This document shows positions 51,305 to 64,000 of a stretch of DNA of 64,000 nucleotides, in pieces. The stretch is from Edaphochlamys debaryana. Lineage: Eukaryota > Chlorophyta > Chlorophyceae > Chlamydomonadales. Below the pieces are notes generated by a model that did not search any database, was not told the origin of the DNA, and saw only the letters and a program-made list of their open reading frames with translations. Within the stretch, counting starts at the first letter, position 1; each line of letters begins with the position of its first letter. The DNA lies in assembly GCA_016858145.1 (NCBI GenBank), contig JAEHOE010000255.1, positions 1 to 64,000 of the forward strand. The letters are read 5' to 3'. A program made the translations under genes and the position numbers.

Positions 51305-51813
51305 CTGCAATGGGGACAAGGCGGCGGCGGCGTGGCGGGCACAACAAGCGGTCATTCCCGGCCTGGGTGGCCAGCCGGTACTGCTCGCGGCGCAATGCTG
51401 GGGCTGCGCTGAATTCGAGGGGAGTCGATGCTCTAGAGCCAAGGTTCTGGGAGCTTGAGTGCGGCTGTGTGGGGCAGAAGAGCTGTCACGCCGTCATGAA
51501 GAGCATCAGGACCAGCCCTGACCCGGACGCCCCAACATGCTTCACGTGTCCTTTCCACGACGCACACAGCAGGCGCCCGGCTAGCAAGTTAGCCCGGCAT
51601 GCATTTGCTATGCTATGCCGGATAGCAGCTGCAGTGCAGCAGGGCACTGGCGCAAGGTGCACAGTCGTGCCGGAGTTCCGGCCGGCACGTGGGCTGGCCC
51701 CCTTCGACTTCGCTCTGTTGGAGTGGCGGGTGCTAGTGGAGGTGGACGGCTCGCAGCACACGGTGGGGGCGCATAACGCGAAACACACACGCCCGGTGGT
51801 AGTTGGTAGTTAG
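51280..51813 (+). pseudogene. Vsr/DUF559-like endonuclease fragment, array C copy 4
   Basis: Identical protein to copy 1. Confidence 0.63.
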
Positions 51814-53351
51814 GTGGTTGGCGGTTGGTTGGCGGGTGGGCCGTTATGTCAACGGTGGGTGGCACGCTGGGTCCATTCCTCTCCCAGCCGCCAGATCGAC
51901 CCCACGAAACCCGCCGTTTGCACCGGGAAACCTCCTTCACTTAGGGCAGAAAGTCCCTACGGCCTCCGCCCCCCCGACCACCACAGCGGCCTGTATCTTA
52001 GCACTGGCTATCCAATGCGCCCGGTCCCGCCCATCCGCGTGCACTGTGGTTCAAGCGCGAGCGGCGGACGCAGAAGTTTGCTCGCACCGTCCAGCGCCAC
52101 GACATTATGGTAGGGCTCGATGCTGTGTATCCAGCGGTGTGAAAGTGGTGACCGGCAAGCGTGGGCACCGGACCCGGGCATGTCAACCGCATTCCCGCTG
52201 CTCGGCCCCAGCTCTTGACCGCGAGTAGTCCCTGCAGTCCTTCTTTGAGCACAGGTGCTAGAGCTGCGGGCGGGCACGCAGCTGGCGCGCTTTGCTGGTA
52301 CGGCTTGCATGGGGTGCGCGGTATAAGGTGCTGGGGGGGTCCGCTGCGGAGTCCTGTTCTGGGCTCTACACACCAAGCGTACCCCTAAACTCACCTGCTC
52401 TCAATCACAATAGTGCCCTCCTATGCAGCGCTGTGCTGCGCTGGGCACCAAGCGCATGCCGGACGACCCCCGCACTGCGTTGACCCCGAGCCCCTCTCGG
52501 AACCGCATTGCCGGCGGCCTGACGTGAGCAGCAGGAGCCGCTAAGCACAACGTAAGGCCCCAGCGCTTGTTGCGCAGTCCACCAGTGAGCTTGGACGTCG
52601 GGTGTAGCGGGGCTGTAGCAGGCTGTGCGCGGCGCTAGCGCGCGGCGACCGGACACCGGGGGTTCGGAGGGACTAAGTTGCCGGAGTGAAGGTAATGCCG
52701 GCCCCCGTGCCGTAGGCGCCTGGCCTTCGCACCTTGATGGCTAGCTACGTAGGCGCTACTCCACTGGCATCAGCAGCATAGCGCACCAGTCCGCGGCAGC
52801 CCAGTTCGCCACGTCGCGCCGAGCGGCCATGCCGATGCCCCACGTGCGCCCCGACAAGAATCAACAAGTCGGCTTCACTCTAGCTTGCTTCTCCCGTCTG
52901 GCTATACAGGTCACTTTCTGGGCTGCTGCACTACTGGGTGAGCACACGTCTCTGCTCTTCCTGATGTCGGTGTCGAGCTGCGGAATGGCGGTGTAAATCA
53001 GACAAGGCCAGCTGGAAGTCTACGACCGTGCTCCGTAGGTATGTAACATGTCAGCATATACGCCAAATAAGCGTCACATCAACCGCCATAGCCTGGCCGG
53101 CATGCCCGCGTGACACGCGACGTACCGACCTCCGACACCCCTCCGCCCCCGCGTTCACATTGCTCGCTCAGTGCGCAGCTCCTCACCCTCCTTTCGCCAG
53201 CCCGAAAACAATAACATAAATGTAAATAAATGTATGCATTGTAGCTCTTGCGTTTCGCGCGCATGTCCCTGCTGTGTGACATGATGCTAATGCCCTCAGT
53301 TCCCACAACACGCGCCCTCCGCCTGCCCCCGCTCCCATCCCCCAGTACTCC

Positions 53352-53831
53352 TCAGCGGAACCGCTTGTGCGGCCAGTCGCCCTCCGCAGCGATGATGGAC
53401 GGCAGCGTCTTGGAGAACAGCCGCGCCACTGCCGTCTGGACCCACTCCGCAGTGATCTCCCGGCGGAAGATGTGCTGCAGCTGAGTCAGGTAGGTCTCGA
53501 TGGGGGTGTTTCGGGGCAGCAGGTTCCGCATGATCCACTCGTCCATCTTGCCACACACGCGTGCGTGACTCTGCTCAATCACGCAGTGCATGTCTGGGCT
53601 GTAGGTAGGGAGCCGGGTGTGGTCGGCTAGGGTAATGCCCAGCGCAGCCCACTTCGGGTCCGTCAGCTTGGCATGCGTGCTCGGATTGTCCCAAGAGTAC
53701 CGCGGCCGTGCAGCTCTCCCCGTCAGGCCCGCCCTCGCAGCCCGGTCGTCCCACTCGCTCTTGGTGCTCTTGATGATGTCGAAGAACTCCTCCTCCGTGC
53801 CCCCCTTTGCAGGGCGCTTGGTGCGCTTGGT
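53352..53831 (-). pseudogene. DDE transposase fragment, array C copy 5
   Basis: Identical protein; open frame to 53969. Confidence 0.78.
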
Positions 53832-54340
53832 CTGCAATGGGGACAAGGCGGCGGCGGCGTGGCGGGCACAACAAGCGGTCATTCCCGGCCTGGGTGGCCA
53901 GCCGGTACTGCTCGCGGCGCAATGCTGGGGCTGCGCTGAATTCGAGGGGAGTCGATGCTCTAGAGCCAAGGTTCTGGGAGCTTGAGTGCGGCTGTGTGGG
54001 GCAGAAGAGCTGTCACGCCGTCATGAAGAGCATCAGGACCAGCCCTGACCCGGACGCCCCAACATGCTTCACGTGTCCTTTCCACGACGCACACAGCAGG
54101 CGCCCGGCTAGCAAGTTAGCCCGGCATGCATTTGCTATGCTATGCCGGATAGCAGCTGCAGTGCAGCAGGGCACTGGCGCAAGGTGCACAGTCGTGCCGG
54201 AGTTCCGGCCGGCACGTGGGCTGGCCCCCTTCGACTTCGCTCTGTTGGAGTGGCGGGTGCTAGTGGAGGTGGACGGCTCGCAGCACACGGTGGGGGCGCA
54301 TAACGCGAAACACACACGCCCGGTGGTAGTTGGTAGTTAG
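53807..54340 (+). pseudogene. Vsr/DUF559-like endonuclease fragment, array C copy 5
   Basis: Identical protein to copy 1. Confidence 0.63.
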
Positions 54341-55878
54341 GTGGTTGGCGGTTGGTTGGCGGGTGGGCCGTTATGTCAACGGTGGGTGGCACGCTGGGTC
54401 CATTCCTCTCCCAGCCGCCAGATCGACCCCACGAAACCCGCCGTTTGCACCGGGAAACCTCCTTCACTTAGGGCAGAAAGTCCCTACGGCCTCCGCCCCC
54501 CCGACCACCACAGCGGCCTGTATCTTAGCACTGGCTATCCAATGCGCCCGGTCCCGCCCATCCGCGTGCACTGTGGTTCAAGCGCGAGCGGCGGACGCAG
54601 AAGTTTGCTCGCACCGTCCAGCGCCACGACATTATGGTAGGGCTCGATGCTGTGTATCCAGCGGTGTGAAAGTGGTGACCGGCAAGCGTGGGCACCGGAC
54701 CCGGGCATGTCAACCGCATTCCCGCTGCTCGGCCCCAGCTCTTGACCGCGAGTAGTCCCTGCAGTCCTTCTTTGAGCACAGGTGCTAGAGCTGCGGGCGG
54801 GCACGCAGCTGGCGCGCTTTGCTGGTACGGCTTGCATGGGGTGCGCGGTATAAGGTGCTGGGGGGGTCCGCTGCGGAGTCCTGTTCTGGGCTCTACACAC
54901 CAAGCGTACCCCTAAACTCACCTGCTCTCAATCACAATAGTGCCCTCCTATGCAGCGCTGTGCTGCGCTGGGCACCAAGCGCATGCCGGACGACCCCCGC
55001 ACTGCGTTGACCCCGAGCCCCTCTCGGAACCGCATTGCCGGCGGCCTGACGTGAGCAGCAGGAGCCGCTAAGCACAACGTAAGGCCCCAGCGCTTGTTGC
55101 GCAGTCCACCAGTGAGCTTGGACGTCGGGTGTAGCGGGGCTGTAGCAGGCTGTGCGCGGCGCTAGCGCGCGGCGACCGGACACCGGGGGTTCGGAGGGAC
55201 TAAGTTGCCGGAGTGAAGGTAATGCCGGCCCCCGTGCCGTAGGCGCCTGGCCTTCGCACCTTGATGGCTAGCTACGTAGGCGCTACTCCACTGGCATCAG
55301 CAGCATAGCGCACCAGTCCGCGGCAGCCCAGTTCGCCACGTCGCGCCGAGCGGCCATGCCGATGCCCCACGTGCGCCCCGACAAGAATCAACAAGTCGGC
55401 TTCACTCTAGCTTGCTTCTCCCGTCTGGCTATACAGGTCACTTTCTGGGCTGCTGCACTACTGGGTGAGCACACGTCTCTGCTCTTCCTGATGTCGGTGT
55501 CGAGCTGCGGAATGGCGGTGTAAATCAGACAAGGCCAGCTGGAAGTCTACGACCGTGCTCCGTAGGTATGTAACATGTCAGCATATACGCCAAATAAGCG
55601 TCACATCAACCGCCATAGCCTGGCCGGCATGCCCGCGTGACACGCGACGTACCGACCTCCGACACCCCTCCGCCCCCGCGTTCACATTGCTCGCTCAGTG
55701 CGCAGCTCCTCACCCTCCTTTCGCCAGCCCGAAAACAATAACATAAATGTAAATAAATGTATGCATTGTAGCTCTTGCGTTTCGCGCGCATGTCCCTGCT
55801 GTGTGACATGATGCTAATGCCCTCAGTTCCCACAACACGCGCCCTCCGCCTGCCCCCGCTCCCATCCCCCAGTACTCC

Positions 55879-56358
55879 TCAGCGGAACCGCTTGTGCGGC
55901 CAGTCGCCCTCCGCAGCGATGATGGACGGCAGCGTCTTGGAGAACAGCCGCGCCACTGCCGTCTGGACCCACTCCGCAGTGATCTCCCGGCGGAAGATGT
56001 GCTGCAGCTGAGTCAGGTAGGTCTCGATGGGGGTGTTTCGGGGCAGCAGGTTCCGCATGATCCACTCGTCCATCTTGCCACACACGCGTGCGTGACTCTG
56101 CTCAATCACGCAGTGCATGTCTGGGCTGTAGGTAGGGAGCCGGGTGTGGTCGGCTAGGGTAATGCCCAGCGCAGCCCACTTCGGGTCCGTCAGCTTGGCA
56201 TGCGTGCTCGGATTGTCCCAAGAGTACCGCGGCCGTGCAGCTCTCCCCGTCAGGCCCGCCCTCGCAGCCCGGTCGTCCCACTCGCTCTTGGTGCTCTTGA
56301 TGATGTCGAAGAACTCCTCCTCCGTGCCCCCCTTTGCAGGGCGCTTGGTGCGCTTGGT
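55879..56358 (-). pseudogene. DDE transposase fragment, array C copy 6
   Basis: Identical protein; open frame to 56496. Confidence 0.78.
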
Positions 56359-56867
56359 CTGCAATGGGGACAAGGCGGCGGCGGCGTGGCGGGCACAACA
56401 AGCGGTCATTCCCGGCCTGGGTGGCCAGCCGGTACTGCTCGCGGCGCAATGCTGGGGCTGCGCTGAATTCGAGGGGAGTCGATGCTCTAGAGCCAAGGTT
56501 CTGGGAGCTTGAGTGCGGCTGTGTGGGGCAGAAGAGCTGTCACGCCGTCATGAAGAGCATCAGGACCAGCCCTGACCCGGACGCCCCAACATGCTTCACG
56601 TGTCCTTTCCACGACGCACACAGCAGGCGCCCGGCTAGCAAGTTAGCCCGGCATGCATTTGCTATGCTATGCCGGATAGCAGCTGCAGTGCAGCAGGGCA
56701 CTGGCGCAAGGTGCACAGTCGTGCCGGAGTTCCGGCCGGCACGTGGGCTGGCCCCCTTCGACTTCGCTCTGTTGGAGTGGCGGGTGCTAGTGGAGGTGGA
56801 CGGCTCGCAGCACACGGTGGGGGCGCATAACGCGAAACACACACGCCCGGTGGTAGTTGGTAGTTAG
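56334..56867 (+). pseudogene. Vsr/DUF559-like endonuclease fragment, array C copy 6
   Basis: Identical protein to copy 1. Confidence 0.63.
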
Positions 56868-58405
56868 GTGGTTGGCGGTTGGTTGGCGGGTGGGCCGTTA
56901 TGTCAACGGTGGGTGGCACGCTGGGTCCATTCCTCTCCCAGCCGCCAGATCGACCCCACGAAACCCGCCGTTTGCACCGGGAAACCTCCTTCACTTAGGG
57001 CAGAAAGTCCCTACGGCCTCCGCCCCCCCGACCACCACAGCGGCCTGTATCTTAGCACTGGCTATCCAATGCGCCCGGTCCCGCCCATCCGCGTGCACTG
57101 TGGTTCAAGCGCGAGCGGCGGACGCAGAAGTTTGCTCGCACCGTCCAGCGCCACGACATTATGGTAGGGCTCGATGCTGTGTATCCAGCGGTGTGAAAGT
57201 GGTGACCGGCAAGCGTGGGCACCGGACCCGGGCATGTCAACCGCATTCCCGCTGCTCGGCCCCAGCTCTTGACCGCGAGTAGTCCCTGCAGTCCTTCTTT
57301 GAGCACAGGTGCTAGAGCTGCGGGCGGGCACGCAGCTGGCGCGCTTTGCTGGTACGGCTTGCATGGGGTGCGCGGTATAAGGTGCTGGGGGGGTCCGCTG
57401 CGGAGTCCTGTTCTGGGCTCTACACACCAAGCGTACCCCTAAACTCACCTGCTCTCAATCACAATAGTGCCCTCCTATGCAGCGCTGTGCTGCGCTGGGC
57501 ACCAAGCGCATGCCGGACGACCCCCGCACTGCGTTGACCCCGAGCCCCTCTCGGAACCGCATTGCCGGCGGCCTGACGTGAGCAGCAGGAGCCGCTAAGC
57601 ACAACGTAAGGCCCCAGCGCTTGTTGCGCAGTCCACCAGTGAGCTTGGACGTCGGGTGTAGCGGGGCTGTAGCAGGCTGTGCGCGGCGCTAGCGCGCGGC
57701 GACCGGACACCGGGGGTTCGGAGGGACTAAGTTGCCGGAGTGAAGGTAATGCCGGCCCCCGTGCCGTAGGCGCCTGGCCTTCGCACCTTGATGGCTAGCT
57801 ACGTAGGCGCTACTCCACTGGCATCAGCAGCATAGCGCACCAGTCCGCGGCAGCCCAGTTCGCCACGTCGCGCCGAGCGGCCATGCCGATGCCCCACGTG
57901 CGCCCCGACAAGAATCAACAAGTCGGCTTCACTCTAGCTTGCTTCTCCCGTCTGGCTATACAGGTCACTTTCTGGGCTGCTGCACTACTGGGTGAGCACA
58001 CGTCTCTGCTCTTCCTGATGTCGGTGTCGAGCTGCGGAATGGCGGTGTAAATCAGACAAGGCCAGCTGGAAGTCTACGACCGTGCTCCGTAGGTATGTAA
58101 CATGTCAGCATATACGCCAAATAAGCGTCACATCAACCGCCATAGCCTGGCCGGCATGCCCGCGTGACACGCGACGTACCGACCTCCGACACCCCTCCGC
58201 CCCCGCGTTCACATTGCTCGCTCAGTGCGCAGCTCCTCACCCTCCTTTCGCCAGCCCGAAAACAATAACATAAATGTAAATAAATGTATGCATTGTAGCT
58301 CTTGCGTTTCGCGCGCATGTCCCTGCTGTGTGACATGATGCTAATGCCCTCAGTTCCCACAACACGCGCCCTCCGCCTGCCCCCGCTCCCATCCCCCAGT
58401 ACTCC

Positions 58406-58885
58406 TCAGCGGAACCGCTTGTGCGGCCAGTCGCCCTCCGCAGCGATGATGGACGGCAGCGTCTTGGAGAACAGCCGCGCCACTGCCGTCTGGACCCACT
58501 CCGCAGTGATCTCCCGGCGGAAGATGTGCTGCAGCTGAGTCAGGTAGGTCTCGATGGGGGTGTTTCGGGGCAGCAGGTTCCGCATGATCCACTCGTCCAT
58601 CTTGCCACACACGCGTGCGTGACTCTGCTCAATCACGCAGTGCATGTCTGGGCTGTAGGTAGGGAGCCGGGTGTGGTCGGCTAGGGTAATGCCCAGCGCA
58701 GCCCACTTCGGGTCCGTCAGCTTGGCATGCGTGCTCGGATTGTCCCAAGAGTACCGCGGCCGTGCAGCTCTCCCCGTCAGGCCCGCCCTCGCAGCCCGGT
58801 CGTCCCACTCGCTCTTGGTGCTCTTGATGATGTCGAAGAACTCCTCCTCCGTGCCCCCCTTTGCAGGGCGCTTGGTGCGCTTGGT
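58406..58885 (-). pseudogene. DDE transposase fragment, array C copy 7
   Basis: Identical protein; open frame to 59023. Confidence 0.78.
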
Positions 58886-59394
58886 CTGCAATGGGGACAA
58901 GGCGGCGGCGGCGTGGCGGGCACAACAAGCGGTCATTCCCGGCCTGGGTGGCCAGCCGGTACTGCTCGCGGCGCAATGCTGGGGCTGCGCTGAATTCGAG
59001 GGGAGTCGATGCTCTAGAGCCAAGGTTCTGGGAGCTTGAGTGCGGCTGTGTGGGGCAGAAGAGCTGTCACGCCGTCATGAAGAGCATCAGGACCAGCCCT
59101 GACCCGGACGCCCCAACATGCTTCACGTGTCCTTTCCACGACGCACACAGCAGGCGCCCGGCTAGCAAGTTAGCCCGGCATGCATTTGCTATGCTATGCC
59201 GGATAGCAGCTGCAGTGCAGCAGGGCACTGGCGCAAGGTGCACAGTCGTGCCGGAGTTCCGGCCGGCACGTGGGCTGGCCCCCTTCGACTTCGCTCTGTT
59301 GGAGTGGCGGGTGCTAGTGGAGGTGGACGGCTCGCAGCACACGGTGGGGGCGCATAACGCGAAACACACACGCCCGGTGGTAGTTGGTAGTTAG
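58861..59394 (+). pseudogene. Vsr/DUF559-like endonuclease fragment, array C copy 7
   Basis: Identical protein to copy 1. Confidence 0.63.
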
Positions 59395-60932
59395 GTGGTT
59401 GGCGGTTGGTTGGCGGGTGGGCCGTTATGTCAACGGTGGGTGGCACGCTGGGTCCATTCCTCTCCCAGCCGCCAGATCGACCCCACGAAACCCGCCGTTT
59501 GCACCGGGAAACCTCCTTCACTTAGGGCAGAAAGTCCCTACGGCCTCCGCCCCCCCGACCACCACAGCGGCCTGTATCTTAGCACTGGCTATCCAATGCG
59601 CCCGGTCCCGCCCATCCGCGTGCACTGTGGTTCAAGCGCGAGCGGCGGACGCAGAAGTTTGCTCGCACCGTCCAGCGCCACGACATTATGGTAGGGCTCG
59701 ATGCTGTGTATCCAGCGGTGTGAAAGTGGTGACCGGCAAGCGTGGGCACCGGACCCGGGCATGTCAACCGCATTCCCGCTGCTCGGCCCCAGCTCTTGAC
59801 CGCGAGTAGTCCCTGCAGTCCTTCTTTGAGCACAGGTGCTAGAGCTGCGGGCGGGCACGCAGCTGGCGCGCTTTGCTGGTACGGCTTGCATGGGGTGCGC
59901 GGTATAAGGTGCTGGGGGGGTCCGCTGCGGAGTCCTGTTCTGGGCTCTACACACCAAGCGTACCCCTAAACTCACCTGCTCTCAATCACAATAGTGCCCT
60001 CCTATGCAGCGCTGTGCTGCGCTGGGCACCAAGCGCATGCCGGACGACCCCCGCACTGCGTTGACCCCGAGCCCCTCTCGGAACCGCATTGCCGGCGGCC
60101 TGACGTGAGCAGCAGGAGCCGCTAAGCACAACGTAAGGCCCCAGCGCTTGTTGCGCAGTCCACCAGTGAGCTTGGACGTCGGGTGTAGCGGGGCTGTAGC
60201 AGGCTGTGCGCGGCGCTAGCGCGCGGCGACCGGACACCGGGGGTTCGGAGGGACTAAGTTGCCGGAGTGAAGGTAATGCCGGCCCCCGTGCCGTAGGCGC
60301 CTGGCCTTCGCACCTTGATGGCTAGCTACGTAGGCGCTACTCCACTGGCATCAGCAGCATAGCGCACCAGTCCGCGGCAGCCCAGTTCGCCACGTCGCGC
60401 CGAGCGGCCATGCCGATGCCCCACGTGCGCCCCGACAAGAATCAACAAGTCGGCTTCACTCTAGCTTGCTTCTCCCGTCTGGCTATACAGGTCACTTTCT
60501 GGGCTGCTGCACTACTGGGTGAGCACACGTCTCTGCTCTTCCTGATGTCGGTGTCGAGCTGCGGAATGGCGGTGTAAATCAGACAAGGCCAGCTGGAAGT
60601 CTACGACCGTGCTCCGTAGGTATGTAACATGTCAGCATATACGCCAAATAAGCGTCACATCAACCGCCATAGCCTGGCCGGCATGCCCGCGTGACACGCG
60701 ACGTACCGACCTCCGACACCCCTCCGCCCCCGCGTTCACATTGCTCGCTCAGTGCGCAGCTCCTCACCCTCCTTTCGCCAGCCCGAAAACAATAACATAA
60801 ATGTAAATAAATGTATGCATTGTAGCTCTTGCGTTTCGCGCGCATGTCCCTGCTGTGTGACATGATGCTAATGCCCTCAGTTCCCACAACACGCGCCCTC
60901 CGCCTGCCCCCGCTCCCATCCCCCAGTACTCC

Positions 60933-61412
60933 TCAGCGGAACCGCTTGTGCGGCCAGTCGCCCTCCGCAGCGATGATGGACGGCAGCGTCTTGGAGAACA
61001 GCCGCGCCACTGCCGTCTGGACCCACTCCGCAGTGATCTCCCGGCGGAAGATGTGCTGCAGCTGAGTCAGGTAGGTCTCGATGGGGGTGTTTCGGGGCAG
61101 CAGGTTCCGCATGATCCACTCGTCCATCTTGCCACACACGCGTGCGTGACTCTGCTCAATCACGCAGTGCATGTCTGGGCTGTAGGTAGGGAGCCGGGTG
61201 TGGTCGGCTAGGGTAATGCCCAGCGCAGCCCACTTCGGGTCCGTCAGCTTGGCATGCGTGCTCGGATTGTCCCAAGAGTACCGCGGCCGTGCAGCTCTCC
61301 CCGTCAGGCCCGCCCTCGCAGCCCGGTCGTCCCACTCGCTCTTGGTGCTCTTGATGATGTCGAAGAACTCCTCCTCCGTGCCCCCCTTTGCAGGGCGCTT
61401 GGTGCGCTTGGT
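60933..61412 (-). pseudogene. DDE transposase fragment, array C copy 8
   Basis: Identical protein; open frame to 61550. Confidence 0.78.
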
Positions 61413-61921
61413 CTGCAATGGGGACAAGGCGGCGGCGGCGTGGCGGGCACAACAAGCGGTCATTCCCGGCCTGGGTGGCCAGCCGGTACTGCTCGCGGCG
61501 CAATGCTGGGGCTGCGCTGAATTCGAGGGGAGTCGATGCTCTAGAGCCAAGGTTCTGGGAGCTTGAGTGCGGCTGTGTGGGGCAGAAGAGCTGTCACGCC
61601 GTCATGAAGAGCATCAGGACCAGCCCTGACCCGGACGCCCCAACATGCTTCACGTGTCCTTTCCACGACGCACACAGCAGGCGCCCGGCTAGCAAGTTAG
61701 CCCGGCATGCATTTGCTATGCTATGCCGGATAGCAGCTGCAGTGCAGCAGGGCACTGGCGCAAGGTGCACAGTCGTGCCGGAGTTCCGGCCGGCACGTGG
61801 GCTGGCCCCCTTCGACTTCGCTCTGTTGGAGTGGCGGGTGCTAGTGGAGGTGGACGGCTCGCAGCACACGGTGGGGGCGCATAACGCGAAACACACACGC
61901 CCGGTGGTAGTTGGTAGTTAG
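61388..61921 (+). pseudogene. Vsr/DUF559-like endonuclease fragment, array C copy 8
   Basis: Identical protein to copy 1. Confidence 0.63.
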
Positions 61922-63459
61922 GTGGTTGGCGGTTGGTTGGCGGGTGGGCCGTTATGTCAACGGTGGGTGGCACGCTGGGTCCATTCCTCTCCCAGCCGCC
62001 AGATCGACCCCACGAAACCCGCCGTTTGCACCGGGAAACCTCCTTCACTTAGGGCAGAAAGTCCCTACGGCCTCCGCCCCCCCGACCACCACAGCGGCCT
62101 GTATCTTAGCACTGGCTATCCAATGCGCCCGGTCCCGCCCATCCGCGTGCACTGTGGTTCAAGCGCGAGCGGCGGACGCAGAAGTTTGCTCGCACCGTCC
62201 AGCGCCACGACATTATGGTAGGGCTCGATGCTGTGTATCCAGCGGTGTGAAAGTGGTGACCGGCAAGCGTGGGCACCGGACCCGGGCATGTCAACCGCAT
62301 TCCCGCTGCTCGGCCCCAGCTCTTGACCGCGAGTAGTCCCTGCAGTCCTTCTTTGAGCACAGGTGCTAGAGCTGCGGGCGGGCACGCAGCTGGCGCGCTT
62401 TGCTGGTACGGCTTGCATGGGGTGCGCGGTATAAGGTGCTGGGGGGGTCCGCTGCGGAGTCCTGTTCTGGGCTCTACACACCAAGCGTACCCCTAAACTC
62501 ACCTGCTCTCAATCACAATAGTGCCCTCCTATGCAGCGCTGTGCTGCGCTGGGCACCAAGCGCATGCCGGACGACCCCCGCACTGCGTTGACCCCGAGCC
62601 CCTCTCGGAACCGCATTGCCGGCGGCCTGACGTGAGCAGCAGGAGCCGCTAAGCACAACGTAAGGCCCCAGCGCTTGTTGCGCAGTCCACCAGTGAGCTT
62701 GGACGTCGGGTGTAGCGGGGCTGTAGCAGGCTGTGCGCGGCGCTAGCGCGCGGCGACCGGACACCGGGGGTTCGGAGGGACTAAGTTGCCGGAGTGAAGG
62801 TAATGCCGGCCCCCGTGCCGTAGGCGCCTGGCCTTCGCACCTTGATGGCTAGCTACGTAGGCGCTACTCCACTGGCATCAGCAGCATAGCGCACCAGTCC
62901 GCGGCAGCCCAGTTCGCCACGTCGCGCCGAGCGGCCATGCCGATGCCCCACGTGCGCCCCGACAAGAATCAACAAGTCGGCTTCACTCTAGCTTGCTTCT
63001 CCCGTCTGGCTATACAGGTCACTTTCTGGGCTGCTGCACTACTGGGTGAGCACACGTCTCTGCTCTTCCTGATGTCGGTGTCGAGCTGCGGAATGGCGGT
63101 GTAAATCAGACAAGGCCAGCTGGAAGTCTACGACCGTGCTCCGTAGGTATGTAACATGTCAGCATATACGCCAAATAAGCGTCACATCAACCGCCATAGC
63201 CTGGCCGGCATGCCCGCGTGACACGCGACGTACCGACCTCCGACACCCCTCCGCCCCCGCGTTCACATTGCTCGCTCAGTGCGCAGCTCCTCACCCTCCT
63301 TTCGCCAGCCCGAAAACAATAACATAAATGTAAATAAATGTATGCATTGTAGCTCTTGCGTTTCGCGCGCATGTCCCTGCTGTGTGACATGATGCTAATG
63401 CCCTCAGTTCCCACAACACGCGCCCTCCGCCTGCCCCCGCTCCCATCCCCCAGTACTCC

Positions 63460-63939
63460 TCAGCGGAACCGCTTGTGCGGCCAGTCGCCCTCCGCAGCGA
63501 TGATGGACGGCAGCGTCTTGGAGAACAGCCGCGCCACTGCCGTCTGGACCCACTCCGCAGTGATCTCCCGGCGGAAGATGTGCTGCAGCTGAGTCAGGTA
63601 GGTCTCGATGGGGGTGTTTCGGGGCAGCAGGTTCCGCATGATCCACTCGTCCATCTTGCCACACACGCGTGCGTGACTCTGCTCAATCACGCAGTGCATG
63701 TCTGGGCTGTAGGTAGGGAGCCGGGTGTGGTCGGCTAGGGTAATGCCCAGCGCAGCCCACTTCGGGTCCGTCAGCTTGGCATGCGTGCTCGGATTGTCCC
63801 AAGAGTACCGCGGCCGTGCAGCTCTCCCCGTCAGGCCCGCCCTCGCAGCCCGGTCGTCCCACTCGCTCTTGGTGCTCTTGATGATGTCGAAGAACTCCTC
63901 CTCCGTGCCCCCCTTTGCAGGGCGCTTGGTGCGCTTGGT
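63460..63939 (-). pseudogene. DDE transposase fragment, array C copy 9
   Basis: The putative exon is complete and identical. The open frame upstream of the splice acceptor runs into the window end, and the matching endonuclease fragment lies beyond it. Confidence 0.75.
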
Positions 63940-64000
63940 CTGCAATGGGGACAAGGCGGCGGCGGCGTGGCGGGCACAACAAGCGGTCATTCCCGGCCTG

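Larger units (their letters stand above)
41729..64000. repeat. Satellite array C, 2527-bp tandem repeat, 8.8 monomers
   Basis: Monomers begin at 41729, 44256, 46783, 49311, 51838, 54365, 56892, 59419 and 61946; the last is cut by the window end. All are 2527 bp except the third, 2528 bp, with one extra G in a G run near 47281. The only other difference I noticed is gtgatcttgg near 45004, where the other copies have gtgagcttgg. In each unit the first ~1.5 kb holds no recognised gene, the next ~0.5 kb a minus-strand transposase fragment, then a plus-strand endonuclease fragment, then a G-rich tract at the boundary. It is unrelated to A and B. Near-identity means recent amplification or strong homogenisation. 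Confidence 0.97.

Noticed and set aside
1..64000. CRISPR array or rDNA as the source of the regular repeats
   Set aside because: Units of 1.8-2.5 kb repeat as whole identical blocks without short repeat/spacer alternation, and no rRNA sequence was recognised.

Overview
The window looks like nuclear DNA of a chlorophyte green alga, probably of the Chlamydomonas/Volvox group. The reasons are very GC-rich DNA, two multi-exon genes whose introns are mostly 80-250 bp with GTGGGT/GTGAGT-type donors and C-rich tracts before CAG acceptors, a GT90 glycosyltransferase, and a PAN/Apple-like cysteine module of a kind I associate with these algae. The assignment is an inference; no rRNA, tRNA, organelle gene or telomere repeat was seen to confirm it. 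All genes were assembled by hand from exon phase and splice sites.

About 86% of the window is long-period tandem satellite DNA in three arrays. Array A (1-21168) has about 12 monomers of ~1765 bp and runs off the left edge. Array B (30423-41728) has about 6.35 monomers of ~1782 bp. B is a diverged relative of A in the same orientation, aligning end to end but without a conserved reading frame, so both are read as non-coding. Array C (41729-64000, running off the right edge) has 8.8 nearly identical monomers of 2527 bp, is unrelated to A and B, and joins B abruptly.

Each C monomer carries two fragments of mobile-element-type genes. On the minus strand is the C-terminal catalytic half of a Tc1/mariner-like DDE transposase. 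On the plus strand is a Vsr/DUF559-like endonuclease core cut off just after its ExDGxxH motif. A G-rich, quadruplex-prone tract follows at the unit boundary. The satellite therefore appears to have been built from a composite of transposon debris and then amplified recently.

Between A and B lies a 9.2-kb unique island with genes on the minus strand only. These are a complete ten-exon GT90 glycosyltransferase (26682 to 21931, 471 aa) with one 2.1-kb intron holding a possible nested gene (25222 to 24470), and the 3' five exons of an unrecognised protein ending in a PAN/Apple-like module (30019 to 28546), whose 5' end is not found before array B. A 394-bp hAT-type MITE with perfect 15-bp terminal inverted repeats and an 8-bp target duplication sits at 27267-27660. 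The island edges fall at nearly the same monomer phase of A and B, with about 90-100 bp of overlap, which suggests that the island and the two arrays share a rearrangement history.
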